From the NCBI RefSeq assembly GCF_900095695.1, contig NZ_FMIQ01000036.1, positions 1 through 64,000 on the forward strand: a DNA stretch of 64,000 nt. The letters are read 5' to 3'. This stretch comes from Hafnia alvei. Lineage in GTDB: Bacteria; Pseudomonadota; Gammaproteobacteria; Enterobacterales; Enterobacteriaceae. The notes under the pieces are model-generated. The model was not told the origin of the DNA. It saw only the letters and a list, made by a program, of their open reading frames with translations, and searched no databases. This document shows, piece after piece, positions 1-9,065 of the stretch (position 1 is its first letter; every line of letters starts with the position of its first letter). Both the position numbers and the translations under genes were made by a program.

Positions 1-212
1 CCCCAACTGCTCGTGAGTTCCAGTGGTTACCTAGCGGTACAGAACTAGGTAATCGCCTCAAGCCTCTGATTATGATCGACGGCAGAATTGATACTCGCGA
101 TCTGCCCGCTGAATACCGCGACAAAATTAGCGGTGAAGAGCTTATCCTATGGATACTGGAAAGTATCAAAATGCGGGTGGGTGGTGACGAAGATATTCTA
201 TCTCATCGATAA
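1..212 (+). CDS. C-terminal end of a Tli4-like T6SS immunity protein (cut by window edge)
   Basis: Only the last 69 codons are present; the frame runs from base 3 to a TAA at 210-212. The peptide matches the C-terminus of the complete gene at 422-1486 almost residue for residue, including the ending GGDEDILSHR, so the two are tandem paralogues. Tli4-family proteins are periplasmic immunity proteins that neutralise T6SS phospholipase effectors; that role is inferred from the neighbouring full copy. At the nucleotide level the last 130 or so bases are nearly identical to the second copy, while the part before has more silent differences, which suggests recent exchange between the copies. Whether this copy is intact upstream cannot be seen. 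Confidence 0.75.
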   Translation, partial: PTAREFQWLPSGTELGNRLKPLIMIDGRIDTRDLPAEYRDKISGEELILWILESIKMRVGGDEDILSHR

Positions 213-421
213 ATAGTCTGTTTTGAGCTAACGCCATTCTTTATATACATGACGTTAGCGACTCAAACATATATTTTTCTTTAATAGCTATATGACTAAT
301 GTATTTGTCGTGTTGTAAATATAAAATTGTATCGAGCAGTCTTCTTATAAAATCCATACAAACCGCCAGTTGGGCCTATAATGCTGAAATTAGCGCGCCA
401 AAAAAATAAAAGGAATTAGCT
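213..421 (+). promoter_or_regulatory. Intergenic region with hairpin and TATAAT -10 hexamer before the second Tli4-like gene
   Basis: This AT-rich spacer separates the two immunity gene copies. An inverted repeat GCTAACG/CGTTAGC lies just after the first copy and may form a 3' hairpin. A perfect TATAAT occurs at 377-382, about 40 bases before the start codon. No good -35 hexamer is visible at 17 bp, so the promoter call is tentative. A clear AAGGA ribosome binding site precedes the ATG at 422. Independent transcription of the second copy is an inference. Confidence 0.4.
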
Positions 422-1486
422 ATGCGACATCTATCGTGGTTATTACTTAGCACTTTGGTGTTATCAACAACCGGCTGTGGGCCACACTCTCTTCGTAAGG
501 ATACTGCTATGAGTACTCAACTTCCCACGCAAAAACACTGCTTTGGGCGTTATGAAATTGAATTACCTAACTTTATGTATATGAATAGTGGCGGTTATTC
601 CTTTGACAGCTTTAGCATTGAAATTGTAAGGGCAGTCAGAGCTGATTATCCAAATATAGAAAAAGACTGGATTAATTATATTAATGAAAAAATATCTAAA
701 GATAGTGAGTACAACAAGGGTAGTCGCATTGTGCACAAAAATATGGGCTCTAATCCTAAGATAATATTGGAGTATTCAAATACAGAAAAGAATCCAGATA
801 TTGGGATGAGTTCTTTATATCGCTTTCATCCGTATTATTTAAAATCAGTCCCCGAGCGTAAACAATGGATATTAGTCACAGGAAGGTCGATAGAAATCCC
901 TCGTCCACTATCAGCCGATAGACTAGATCAGGAGTTAAAAAACAAAACTGATGCTCAAATGCGGGATATAAAAAAAATAGCCTATCATGTTTATCCGCAC
1001 TATGATCAAGGCTATTGCCTTGACAACGAGTACCAATATTACCCAGGGCGCCTTGAGACGCAAGATAGTTATGGCATCACATGGCGTGGAACAACAGGAC
1101 ATGCCGATACAGCGAGCCGTATAACCATTGATGTTCAAAGTCTTAATAAAGATGAACAATCAGTGTTAGAAGACCGCACTTCCAAAGGCAAACTACTCAG
1201 AACCTTCTTCCCGAGTACCACGGTGGTTGTCGGTGGGATTAAAGGGGAACTCTATACCAGCCACGATAAGCTCAACCCGACCGGGCGTGAATTCCAATGG
1301 CTGCCTAGCGGTACTGAACTGGGCAATCGCCTAAAACCGTTGATTATGATTGACGGTGAAATTGATACTCGCGATCTGCCCGCTGAATACCGCGATAAAA
1401 TCAGCGGTGAGGAGCTTATTCTATGGATACTGGAAAGTATCAAAATGCGGGTGGGTGGTGACGAAGATATTCTGTCGCATCGATAA
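422..1486 (+). CDS. Tli4-like T6SS immunity lipoprotein
   Basis: 354 residues. The N-terminus is a hydrophobic signal peptide ending LSTTGC, so Cys19 is a likely lipid attachment site, although Thr at -3 is not the usual Leu. The mature protein begins with a CFGRYEIELP segment typical of the Tli4 N-terminal domain, and the last 90 residues, with the FQWLPSGTELGNR region, resemble the Tli4 C-terminal domain. Tli4 proteins sit in the periplasm and bind Tle4-type phospholipase effectors delivered by T6SS. The cognate effector would be expected to the left of the window. The gene is AT-richer than the core genes. The family call rests on recognised motifs and the hcp gene nearby; another periplasmic immunity family is possible. 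Confidence 0.72.
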   Translation: MRHLSWLLLSTLVLSTTGCGPHSLRKDTAMSTQLPTQKHCFGRYEIELPNFMYMNSGGYSFDSFSIEIVRAVRADYPNIEKDWINYINEKISKDSEYNKGSRIVHKNMGSNPKIILEYSNTEKNPDIGMSSLYRFHPYYLKSVPERKQWILVTGRSIEIPRPLSADRLDQELKNKTDAQMRDIKKIAYHVYPHYDQGYCLDNEYQYYPGRLETQDSYGITWRGTTGHADTASRITIDVQSLNKDEQSVLEDRTSKGKLLRTFFPSTTVVVGGIKGELYTSHDKLNPTGREFQWLPSGTELGNRLKPLIMIDGEIDTRDLPAEYRDKISGEELILWILESIKMRVGGDEDILSHR

Positions 1487-1514
1487 TGACTAGCTAAGTA
1501 AAAAATAGAGTAAA

Positions 1515-1556
1515 AAATAAATGCCGTGCGCTTCAACGCATGGCATTTATTTTGCT
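1515..1556 (+). terminator. Rho-independent-type terminator after the Tli4-like gene
   Basis: An 11-bp AAATAAATGCC/GGCATTTATTT stem continues as TGCG/CGCA across one G-T position and closes on a CTTCAA loop. The T-rich right arm acts as the U-tract. It separates the immunity gene from the RidA-repeat gene, so the latter probably has its own promoter. Confidence 0.7.
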
Positions 1557-1692
1557 TGAAATAAAGGCTTCATAATTTATGAAGTTCAAATGTTTGTTAC
1601 GTGGATGCAACCGCAGCAATGATCGACAGCGCTGTAGAGTCTTGTTTGCCACATAACCCACTAAACTCTAATTTTTAACGGTGAACATCACT

Positions 1693-2964
1693 ATGAGCGG
1701 CTACAATGAAGTCTTAGCAAGAAACACGCAGAATGCACCAAGCGATATCGAACTCCATTCACAAACTGTCGCATTTTCTCATTATAATAATTTTTCAGTT
1801 CAGTTGCCTATTGATCCAAAATCAGGTGAATTGGTCGCAGGTGGTATAAAAGAGCAGGCCGGGCAGTGTTTTAACAATATTAAAGCCGTTGTAGAAAGCA
1901 TCGAACATGTCATGAGTGATATTATTCGTATCACTATATTCGTTAAGAATATCAAAGATGCTGACGCCGTAGGTGTAGTTTATAAATCATTCTTCCCAAC
2001 CTATGTTCCCGCCCTAACGGTTGTTGCGGTTGATGCTTTGCCTATGGGGGCGTTAGTGCAAATTGAAGCACTTCTCTCAAACGGAGAGGGCACAATTCCA
2101 AACGCCCCACAAGCTGGCGACCTGATAAAGCTTATAAATAACACGGTAAATGCGCCAGTGAGTTCTCTATCTTCACAAACAGTCGCTTTTTCTCATTATA
2201 ATAATCTTTCGGCCCAATTACCTATTAATCCGATAACCGGCAGAGTGGTAGAGGGGGGGATTAAAGAGCAAACTAAGCAGTGTTTAAAGAATATTAAAGC
2301 CATTGTAGACAGTATTGACGTGCCCTTTGATGACATTGTGAAGATAAGTATTTTCCTGAGAAACCTTTCGGATCTTGAAGCCGTCAACGAAGTTTATGCT
2401 ACATTTTTTCCCGACTCAGCGATTGCCCGAACCATGGGCTATGTTCCAGCACGAGCGGTGATTGTTGCGTCAGGGTTACCTATGGGGGCTTTGGTGCAAA
2501 TTGAAGCCGTGGTGTCACACGGCGACGGTACACCGCCGCAGGCCGTTGAAGATAGACATGGGCTCATTGTAGAACCACACAATACGGACAATGCGCCAAA
2601 ATGCCCTCTGTCTACACAGACTGTCGCTTTTTCTCATTACAACCATTTGTCAGCTCAACTGCCTATTGATGCCAAATCCGGCAAATTAGTCGCCGGTGGT
2701 GTCAAAGAGCAGGCTGAGCAATGCCTTAAAAATATTAAAGCAATTATAGAGAGCATCGAGCACACGATGGGTGACGTTGTTAAAGTTAATATCGCCCTTA
2801 AACATATTGCAGATATTTCCGCAGTAGATAGCGTTTACACAACATTCTTCCCAAGTGGTACTCCTGCACGAAGAATTATTGGCGTATCTGCTTTACCTAA
2901 AGATGCGCTAATCCAGATAGAGGTTGTTGTCGCAAATGAGGAAGGAACGCCGCCGAAGGCATAA
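1693..2964 (+). CDS. Protein of three tandem RidA/YjgF (Rid family) domains
   Basis: 423 residues, almost entirely three Rid-family repeats at about residues 11-140, 150-286 and 297-423, each opening with a QTVAFSHYN motif and closing with an IE(A/V) strand. Ordinary RidA is a 130-residue homotrimer whose active sites lie between subunits and deaminate reactive enamines/imines; one chain of three domains could fold as a pseudo-trimer (inference). The Arg in the PAR motif that binds substrate carboxylate is kept in repeats 2 (about Arg254) and 3 (about Arg393) but is replaced in repeat 1, which reads VPALT. All repeats have Ser-Ala/Val-Gln where RidA has Ser-Gly-Gln. I chose ATG 1693 because GGTGA lies 8 bases upstream; a GTG at 1681 in the same frame is an alternative. 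It lies between an immunity gene and hcp, so a T6SS link is possible but unproven. Confidence 0.8.
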   Translation: MSGYNEVLARNTQNAPSDIELHSQTVAFSHYNNFSVQLPIDPKSGELVAGGIKEQAGQCFNNIKAVVESIEHVMSDIIRITIFVKNIKDADAVGVVYKSFFPTYVPALTVVAVDALPMGALVQIEALLSNGEGTIPNAPQAGDLIKLINNTVNAPVSSLSSQTVAFSHYNNLSAQLPINPITGRVVEGGIKEQTKQCLKNIKAIVDSIDVPFDDIVKISIFLRNLSDLEAVNEVYATFFPDSAIARTMGYVPARAVIVASGLPMGALVQIEAVVSHGDGTPPQAVEDRHGLIVEPHNTDNAPKCPLSTQTVAFSHYNHLSAQLPIDAKSGKLVAGGVKEQAEQCLKNIKAIIESIEHTMGDVVKVNIALKHIADISAVDSVYTTFFPSGTPARRIIGVSALPKDALIQIEVVVANEEGTPPKA

Positions 2965-3423
2965 ACTTTGACTTGTGATTTCTTCGCTAACTATGTTTAT
3001 TCATCCGAATGACTGGCTTTATTGAGTGGTTCGAGATGTCGTCTCTTAATATCGTTATTTCAATCAAGCCTCGCTCTGCAAAGGGCGAGCGCACGCAGTG
3101 CTCAAAAAATAAAATTCTTTGGTCGCGTAATTCCATCTATTGACGGAAGGGCGTTTTATCTCCAGTGTATAAAAAACTTAGCACATGGTTTTTGTAGATT
3201 ATTAATCTAATTATTAGGTTTTTCACAATTAAAACGCTCAAAATGGAAGTTTTTTTCTAGTTTACGAATAATGTTATTCATATTTTCTTACATTCATTTT
3301 AATGGTTGGAAACAAATTTCTCAGATAGGCAGATAGCATGCAGAAAGAAAAAGACGCACTTCCCTTTTTCTTTTAAGGAACATCCCTCTTAACTCAGTTC
3401 GGTTTATTTATAAGGATATTGCA
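2965..3423 (+). other. Gene-less 459-bp leader region upstream of hcp
   Basis: No convincing coding frame is seen: the only longer frame, at 3022-3210, has no ribosome binding site and no recognisable product. The region is AT-rich. Near its end a perfect 10-bp inverted repeat AAAGAAAAAG/CTTTTTCTTT (3344-3353 and 3364-3373) encloses a 10-base loop, about 50 bases before the hcp start. It is followed by TTAAGG, so it does not look like a terminator. I found no sigma-54 promoter (TGGCAC-N5-TTGC). Confidence 0.5.
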
Positions 3424-3942
3424 ATGCCTACTCCATGTTATATCTCCATCCAAGGTAAAACGCAGGGAAATATTACGTCTGGCGCATTCACTTCTGATTC
3501 TGTGGGTAACATTTACGTTCAGGGCCATGAAGACCAAATGCTAGTGCAGGAATTTGAACACATTGTGACTGTACCAACCGACCCACAATCAGGTCAGCCT
3601 TCTGGCCAGCGTGTTCATAAGCCGTTTCGTTTCACCGTTGCGTTGAACAAAGCCGTACCTTTGCTATATAACGCATTAGCTTCAGGCGAGATGTTGCCGA
3701 AAGTTGAGCTGAAATGGTATCGCACTTCCATTGAGGGTAAACAAGAGCATTTCTTCTCAACCATTTTGGATGATGCCACAATTGTTGATATTGATTGCCA
3801 CATGCCACACTGCCAAGATGCCGTTAAAGCTGAATTCACTCAGTTAGTCAAAGTGTCTTTGGCGTATCGTAAAATTACTTGGGAACATACCGTTTCCGGT
3901 ACTTCTGGTGCCGATGACTGGCGTGCGCCAAGCGAGTCTTAA
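3424..3942 (+). CDS. hcp: Hcp family T6SS tube protein
   Basis: 172 residues, the usual size of Hcp. The protein opens with MPTPCYISIQGKTQGNIT, followed by the beta-barrel segments typical of Hcp, including a VHKPFRFTVALNKAVPLLY strand-helix region and the TWEHTVSGTSGADDWRAP tail common in enterobacterial Hcp. Hcp hexamers stack to form the T6SS inner tube and also carry small effectors. An AAGGAT ribosome binding site precedes the ATG. No tss structural genes are in the window, so this is an orphan or satellite hcp, and the main cluster must be elsewhere. It ends convergently with dxs. Confidence 0.92.
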   Translation: MPTPCYISIQGKTQGNITSGAFTSDSVGNIYVQGHEDQMLVQEFEHIVTVPTDPQSGQPSGQRVHKPFRFTVALNKAVPLLYNALASGEMLPKVELKWYRTSIEGKQEHFFSTILDDATIVDIDCHMPHCQDAVKAEFTQLVKVSLAYRKITWEHTVSGTSGADDWRAPSES

Positions 3943-3978
3943 TATTGGCTTAGCTTGTGTGTTAAGTGCAAAAAAATC

Positions 3979-4000
3979 AAAGCTACCGAAAGGTAGCTTT
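3979..4000. terminator. Bidirectional hcp/dxs terminator
   Basis: A perfect 9-bp stem AAAGCTACC/GGTAGCTTT is capped by a GAAA tetraloop. On the minus strand it is followed by a GATTTTTTT tract, so it is a strong dxs terminator; on the plus strand it is followed by the weaker GTTATTT and may also stop hcp. Confidence 0.85.
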
Positions 4001-4019
4001 GTTATTTGGGCAATGAAGT

Positions 4020-5885
4020 TTAGTCTTGTAACCAACGCTCGATCTGGCTGACGATGCCTGCCGAATCAAGTTCAATTTCATGCAATGCTTCAGCCTGAGT
4101 ACCCTGCGGGATAAATTTATCGGGTAAACCAAGGTTAAGTACAGGGACGACTTTACGCTTAGCCATCAGCAGTTCATTCACGCCGCTACCGGCACCGCCC
4201 ATAATGGCATTTTCCTCTAGCGTCACTAGCACATCGTGCGTCGCGGCCAGTTCCAACACTAATGCTTCATCAAGTGGTTTAACAAAGCGCATGTCAGCGA
4301 CGGTGGCATTTAGCTGTTCGGCGGCGATTAATGCATCTGGCATCAACGTGCCGAAGTTCAGTATGGCGACTTTCTCTCCCTGACGACGAACAATGCCTTT
4401 GCCAATTGGCAAACAGGCTAAAGGTTCTAACACTGCCCCCGTGCCTGAACCGCGCGGATAACGTACAGCCGTTGGGCCATCCTGATATTGATGCCCGGTG
4501 TGCAGCATCTGGCGGCATTCATTTTCATCACTTGGTGTCATGATGACCATGTTAGGGATACAGCGCAGGAATGAGATATCAAAGGCCCCCTGATGCGTTT
4601 GCCCGTCGGCGCCTACGATACCGCTGCGATCGATAGCAAACATCACCGGAAGCTTTTGCAGCGCCACATCGTGAATGACTTGGTCATAGGCACGTTGCAG
4701 GAACGTGGAGTAAATGGCGACGACCGGTTTATAGCCACCGATGGCTAAGCCAGCGGCGAATGTGACGGCGTGCTGTTCGGCAATCGCAACGTCAAAATAT
4801 TGCTGCGGGTATTCTTTCGAGAACCGCACCATGCCAGACCCTTCACGCATGGCGGGTGTGACAGCCATTAATTTGCTGTCGTCGAGCGCCGTTTCACACA
4901 GCCAGTCGCCAAATATTTTGGAGTAGGTTGGTAATCCACCTGAATTTTTTGGCAAGGTACCGCTGGCTGGATCGAATTTAGGTACCGCGTGCCAGCTGAT
5001 AGGATCTTTTTCGGCAGGGGCGTAGCCTTTGCCTTTTTTGGTCATAATATGCAGCAGCTGTGGGCCTTTTAAATCACGCATGTTTTTTAGCGTGGCGGCC
5101 AAGCCTTGCACATCATGCCCATCAACAGGGCCAATGTAGTTAAAACCGAGTTCTTCGAACAAGGTGCCAGGGACAACCATACCTTTAAGGTGCTCTTCGG
5201 TACGTTTTACCAGCTCTTTGATCGGCGGTAAGCCGGATAGCACTTTTTTCCCACCTTCACGCAGGCTGGAATAGAGTTTGCCGGAGAGCAATTGGGCCAA
5301 ATGGTTATTCAACGCGCCCACATTTTCGGAGATCGACATTTCATTATCATTCAGAATAACGAGCATGTCCGCTTTGATATCGCCGGCGTGGTTCATGGCT
5401 TCAAAAGCCATGCCTGCTGTGATAGCTCCATCGCCAATGACACAAACCGTGCGACGGTTTTTACCTTCCCGTTCGGCGGCAACGGCCATCCCCAATCCAG
5501 CACTGATGGATGTCGAAGAGTGGCCCACGCTGAGCACGTCGTACTCACTTTCATCGCGCCATGGGAACGGATGTAAACCGCCTTTTTGGCGGATGGTTGC
5601 AATGCGATCGCGGCGCCCAGTCAGGATTTTATGCGGATATGCCTGATGGCCGACATCCCAAATTAGTGAATCAAATGGGGTGTTATAGATATAGTGCAGC
5701 GCGACCGTCAGTTCTACGGTCCCTAGCCCTGAGGCAAAGTGCCCGCTAGAGCGGCTAACGCTATTGAGCAGATACTGACGAAGTTCGTCGCACAGCTTTG
5801 GCAGGCTTTCTTTCGGCAGTAGGCGAAGATCGTTAGGATCTTCAACCAGTGCGAGTGTCGGGTATTTGGCTATATCAAAACTCAT
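4020..5885 (-). CDS. dxs: 1-deoxy-D-xylulose-5-phosphate synthase
   Basis: 621 residues, against 620 in E. coli. The enzyme condenses pyruvate and glyceraldehyde 3-phosphate, using thiamine diphosphate, to give DXP, the first step of the MEP isoprenoid pathway and a precursor for thiamin and pyridoxal. Visible motifs are [10 protein letters not shown] (catalytic His region), [13 protein letters not shown] (thiamine diphosphate/Mg binding) and [15 protein letters not shown] with the catalytic Glu. It is last in the xseB-ispA-dxs operon, but the ispA-dxs gap is about 177 bp rather than a few bases because a short ERIC lies between them. The start ATG 5885 gives the standard N-terminus [14 protein letters not shown]. 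Confidence 0.97.
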   Translation of the reverse strand: MSFDIAKYPTLALVEDPNDLRLLPKESLPKLCDELRQYLLNSVSRSSGHFASGLGTVELTVALHYIYNTPFDSLIWDVGHQAYPHKILTGRRDRIATIRQKGGLHPFPWRDESEYDVLSVGHSSTSISAGLGMAVAAEREGKNRRTVCVIGDGAITAGMAFEAMNHAGDIKADMLVILNDNEMSISENVGALNNHLAQLLSGKLYSSLREGGKKVLSGLPPIKELVKRTEEHLKGMVVPGTLFEELGFNYIGPVDGHDVQGLAATLKNMRDLKGPQLLHIMTKKGKGYAPAEKDPISWHAVPKFDPASGTLPKNSGGLPTYSKIFGDWLCETALDDSKLMAVTPAMREGSGMVRFSKEYPQQYFDVAIAEQHAVTFAAGLAIGGYKPVVAIYSTFLQRAYDQVIHDVALQKLPVMFAIDRSGIVGADGQTHQGAFDISFLRCIPNMVIMTPSDENECRQMLHTGHQYQDGPTAVRYPRGSGTGAVLEPLACLPIGKGIVRRQGEKVAILNFGTLMPDALIAAEQLNATVADMRFVKPLDEALVLELAATHDVLVTLEENAIMGGAGSGVNELLMAKRKVVPVLNLGLPDKFIPQGTQAEALHEIELDSAGIVSQIERWLQD

Positions 5886-5918
5886 TAGCGGCTCATGTCT
5901 GAATTACATTTTTCAATA

Positions 5919-6005
5919 TATACCCGTCATACTTCAAGCTGCATGCGCGTTGTTAAGGTGTTGTTCACCTGCCGCCTGACTGCAACTCTGATTATTTCGG
6001 GTATA
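5919..6005. repeat. Short ERIC-type palindromic repeat (87 bp) inside the ispA-dxs gap
   Basis: The ends TATACCCGTCATACTTCAAG and CGGGTATA are the terminal arms of an ERIC (enterobacterial repetitive intergenic consensus) element, but the central core seen in the full copies of this window is missing, which leaves 87 bp. It is transcribed with the operon and can fold into a hairpin between ispA and dxs. Confidence 0.75.
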
Positions 6006-6062
6006 GACTACAACCCATCAGCGTTTTAACGTGCACGAAGGGCGGTTTCTATTTTTATTGGT

Positions 6063-6968
6063 TTAATTATCGCGCTCAATGATGAAACTGGCTAAGGATT
6101 TTAACGCCAGAGTATCAATGCTGTGGTGTTGCTCAAGCTCTTCGAGAACATGTATTGCATCTTTATACAGATCGAGCGCTTTATTTTGGGCCTGTTCGAG
6201 GCCGAGCAATGCAGGGTAAGTGCTTTTTTCTAATTCTTGATCTGAGCCCTGAGGTTTGCCCGTTTTAGCGCTGTCACCGATAACATCTAAAATGTCGTCT
6301 TGTACTTGGAATGCAAGTCCGATGGCCTGAGCGTAACGGTCTAACAACGGCAGCGCAGCGCGTCCGGTATCGCCGGCGGCCAAGGCCCCCATACGAATAG
6401 CACAGCGGATCAATGCCCCGGTTTTGTGGCTATGAATTTGCTCAAGCGCCTGCAAATCAACGCGTTTACCTTCGGCTTCTAAATCTAACGCTTGGCCACC
6501 GCACATGCCTGCCACGCCGCTGGCCTGCGCCAGTTCGCTAAGCATCGCCAATCTATCGGTAACGGCAACCGCAGGCATTGGGCTATCGGCTAGAATCGAG
6601 AACGCCAGCGTTTGCAGCGCATCGCCGGCCAAAATCGCGTGGGCTTCACCAAATTTAATATGGCTGGTGGGCTGACCACGACGCAGATTATCGTCGTCCA
6701 TAGCGGGTAAATCGTCATGCATCAGCGAATAGGCGTGAATGCATTCAACGGCCGCAGCGGGGGCATCCAGATTATCTAACGAAAGGCCGAACATTTCGCC
6801 GGTGGCATACACCAAGAAAGGGCGAAGACGTTTTCCGCCGAGCAGTGCACCATAGCGCATTGCTGCGACCAATTGCCCGTCAGAAAAGGGCAGTGGGTCA
6901 ATATAGTGTATTAACGCGGCATCGGCGCGTTGATGATAGGTTTTGAGTAACTGTTCAAAAACAACCAT
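6063..6968 (-). CDS. ispA: Farnesyl diphosphate synthase (geranyltranstransferase)
   Basis: 301 residues, against 299 in E. coli. It makes farnesyl diphosphate from dimethylallyl or geranyl diphosphate and isopentenyl diphosphate, feeding ubiquinone, menaquinone and undecaprenyl phosphate synthesis. The two aspartate-rich Mg-diphosphate motifs are visible: HDDLPAMDDDNLRRG and QVQDDILDVIGD, with GGKRLRPFLVYA near the N-terminus. Only 3 bases separate it from the xseB stop codon upstream, so the two are probably co-translated. Confidence 0.97.
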   Translation of the reverse strand: MVVFEQLLKTYHQRADAALIHYIDPLPFSDGQLVAAMRYGALLGGKRLRPFLVYATGEMFGLSLDNLDAPAAAVECIHAYSLMHDDLPAMDDDNLRRGQPTSHIKFGEAHAILAGDALQTLAFSILADSPMPAVAVTDRLAMLSELAQASGVAGMCGGQALDLEAEGKRVDLQALEQIHSHKTGALIRCAIRMGALAAGDTGRAALPLLDRYAQAIGLAFQVQDDILDVIGDSAKTGKPQGSDQELEKSTYPALLGLEQAQNKALDLYKDAIHVLEELEQHHSIDTLALKSLASFIIERDN

Positions 6969-6971
6969 GTT

Positions 6972-7214
6972 TTATTCTTGATCCGCGTTAAAAGGGGATA
7001 AAGGGGCGTCCTTATCGTCATTAAGTAGGATCTGTACGCGCTGTTCGGCCTGTTGCAGCGTCTGCTGCCCTTGACGTGCAAGCTGAACGCCACGTTCGAA
7101 CTCATTGAGCGCGTCTTCTAATGGCAGTTCGCCAGATTCTAAATGAGTCACAATCTGTTCTAGTTCGCTCAGAGCTTGTTCAAAGCTAGGCGCGGCGGGT
7201 GCTTTTTTTGCCAT
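6972..7214 (-). CDS. xseB: Exodeoxyribonuclease VII small subunit
   Basis: 80 residues, the same size as in E. coli. XseB coats the XseA catalytic subunit to form the single-strand-specific exonuclease VII. The core [22 protein letters not shown] and the [18 protein letters not shown] coiled helices are typical. It is first in the xseB-ispA-dxs operon, whose promoter should lie in the 259-bp gap shared with divergent thiI. Confidence 0.96.
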   Translation of the reverse strand: MAKKAPAAPSFEQALSELEQIVTHLESGELPLEDALNEFERGVQLARQGQQTLQQAEQRVQILLNDDKDAPLSPFNADQE

Positions 7215-7377
7215 AGTCTTCTTTTCTTCGCTGTTCTGTAATGTTGTTCTGCAATAAATAGCGGTTCTGCGATGGAGTGACAGAATTTTTTGCCACGTTA
7301 CCGGAGTCTGTAGGACTTGGCAAATTACGGATTTTAAACTCGTGAGATGAGGTTCAGTGCGCCAGTGAGCAAGTTAG

Positions 7378-7386
7378 TGCTATACT
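7378..7386 (+). promoter_or_regulatory. Candidate extended -10 promoter for thiI
   Basis: TGCTATACT forms an extended -10 element (TGN before TATACT) about 90 bases before the thiI start. The expected -35 position shows little similarity to TTGACA, which an extended -10 can compensate. It lies in the xseB/thiI divergent intergenic region (7215-7473), in which no other gene is seen. Confidence 0.45.
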
Positions 7387-7473
7387 GCGCGCCTTGTACA
7401 TTGCGTCCTCAATTTCTTAGCATGCAGTGTAAGCCCTTTTAACGTAAATCACGACGAAATAGCCACTGCCATC

Positions 7474-8922
7474 ATGAAGTTTATCATTAAATTATTCCCA
7501 GAAATTACTATCAAAAGCCAATCAGTGCGTTTGCGCTTTATTAAGATCCTTACCGGGAACATTCGCAACGTTCTGAAAAAACAAATTGATGAAGTGGCTA
7601 TCGTACGCCATTGGGATCATATCGAAGTTCGCGCTAAAGATGAAAGCCGCACCGAACAGGTTCGTGATGCTTTAACACGAATCCCTGGGATCCATCACAT
7701 TTTAGAAGTTGATGACTGCCCTTACACCGATATGCACAACATCTTCGAGCAAACGCTTGAAATGTATCGTGACAAGCTGGAAGGGAAAACCTTCTGCGTG
7801 CGTGTTAAGCGTCGTGGTAAGCATGATTTTACGTCGATTGAAGTTGAACGCTACGTGGGTGGTGGTCTAAATCAGCATATTGAAAGTGCTAAGGTTAAAC
7901 TGTCCCATCCTCAGGTCACCGTTCATCTGGAAATTGAAGATGACCGCCTGCTGCTGATCAAAGGTCGCTACGAAGGCTTAGGTGGCTACCCAATCGGTAC
8001 GCAGGAAGATGTGCTGTCGCTGATTTCCGGTGGCTTCGATTCCGGCGTTTCCAGCTATATGCTGATGCGCCGTGGCTGCCGTGTACATTACTGTTTCTTC
8101 AATCTGGGTGGTTCTGCGCATGAAATTGGCGTCAAACAAGTCGCTCATTATCTGTGGAACCGTTTTGGCAGCTCTCATCGTGTGCGTTTTGTGGCCATCG
8201 ATTTTGCCCCTGTGGTGGGTGAAATTCTGGAGAAAGTCGATGATGGCCAAATGGGCGTTATCCTCAAGCGCATGATGATGCGTGCGGCGTCGAAAGTTGC
8301 AGAACGTTATGGCGTTCAGGCTTTGGTTACCGGTGAAGCACTGGGACAAGTTTCAAGTCAAACGCTAACCAATTTGCGTTTGATTGACGGCGTGACTGAC
8401 ACGCTGATCCTGCGCCCGCTGATTTCGCACGATAAAGAACATATCATTGATATGGCTCGTGAAATTGGGACTGAAGATTTTGCCAAAACCATGCCTGAAT
8501 TCTGCGGCGTGATTTCAAAAAGTCCAACCGTAAAAGCCGTGAAGTCCAAGATTGAAGCTGAAGAAGAAAACTTCGATTTCGACATTCTTGAACGTGTGGT
8601 GGCCGAAGCGCAAAACATGGATATCCGTGAAATCGCCCAGCAAACCAGCGAGCAGGTGGTCGAAGTTGAAACCGTTGATGCACTAAGCGGTGATGAAGTG
8701 GTTCTGGATATTCGCTCTAACGACGAACAAGAAGACAAACCGCTGAAGATTGAAGGGCTAGAAGTGAAAAGCCTACCATTCTACAAACTGGCTACTCAGT
8801 TTGGCGATCTCGATCAGAACCGCAATTATGTGTTGTACTGCGATCGTGGCGTGATGAGCCGCTTGCAGGCGCTGTATCTGAAAGAGCAGGGATATAACAA
8901 CGTTAAGGTGTATCGCCCGTAA
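7474..8922 (+). CDS. thiI: tRNA 4-thiouridine and thiazole sulfurtransferase
   Basis: 482 residues, identical in length to E. coli ThiI. It transfers persulfide sulfur to U8 of tRNA (s4U) and supplies sulfur for the thiamin thiazole. Order: N-terminal ferredoxin-like and THUMP domains, a PP-loop adenylation motif [11 protein letters not shown], the [10 protein letters not shown] cysteine, and a C-terminal rhodanese domain with the catalytic Cys in [11 protein letters not shown]. Both functional cysteines are therefore present. Its stop codon is the first base triplet of a 124-bp palindromic repeat. It is convergent with yajL. Confidence 0.97.
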   Translation: MKFIIKLFPEITIKSQSVRLRFIKILTGNIRNVLKKQIDEVAIVRHWDHIEVRAKDESRTEQVRDALTRIPGIHHILEVDDCPYTDMHNIFEQTLEMYRDKLEGKTFCVRVKRRGKHDFTSIEVERYVGGGLNQHIESAKVKLSHPQVTVHLEIEDDRLLLIKGRYEGLGGYPIGTQEDVLSLISGGFDSGVSSYMLMRRGCRVHYCFFNLGGSAHEIGVKQVAHYLWNRFGSSHRVRFVAIDFAPVVGEILEKVDDGQMGVILKRMMMRAASKVAERYGVQALVTGEALGQVSSQTLTNLRLIDGVTDTLILRPLISHDKEHIIDMAREIGTEDFAKTMPEFCGVISKSPTVKAVKSKIEAEEENFDFDILERVVAEAQNMDIREIAQQTSEQVVEVETVDALSGDEVVLDIRSNDEQEDKPLKIEGLEVKSLPFYKLATQFGDLDQNRNYVLYCDRGVMSRLQALYLKEQGYNNVKVYRP

Positions 8923-9043
8923 TCTGCTAGCTTGCTTGCCATTTTGAACTCGGGCAGTGCTCGCAATCCTCACGTACTGAATGTACGCTCCGGTTGCTGT
9001 GCGCTGGCCGAGATCAAACTGACTTCGCCGCTAACGCAGATTA
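8920..9043. repeat. 124-bp imperfect palindrome between thiI and yajL
   Basis: The outer arms TAATCTGCTAGC and GCTA(AC)GCAGATTA pair, and further in TTTGAACTCGGGCAG pairs imperfectly with CTGGCCGAGATCAAA, ending in a GTAC/GTAC tip near 8984-8995. The left arm starts in the thiI stop codon. It resembles a dispersed enterobacterial intergenic palindrome rather than ERIC. It may act as a two-way transcript end for the convergent genes (inference); no U-tract terminator is seen here. Confidence 0.65.
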
Positions 9044-9065
9044 TACGCTTGGCAAGATGTCTGGA

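Noticed and set aside
3022-3210. 62-codon frame upstream of hcp
   Set aside because: No ribosome binding site and no similarity to known T6SS proteins.
5278-5646. 122-codon plus-strand frame inside dxs
   Set aside because: Antisense shadow of dxs, with no start signal or family match.
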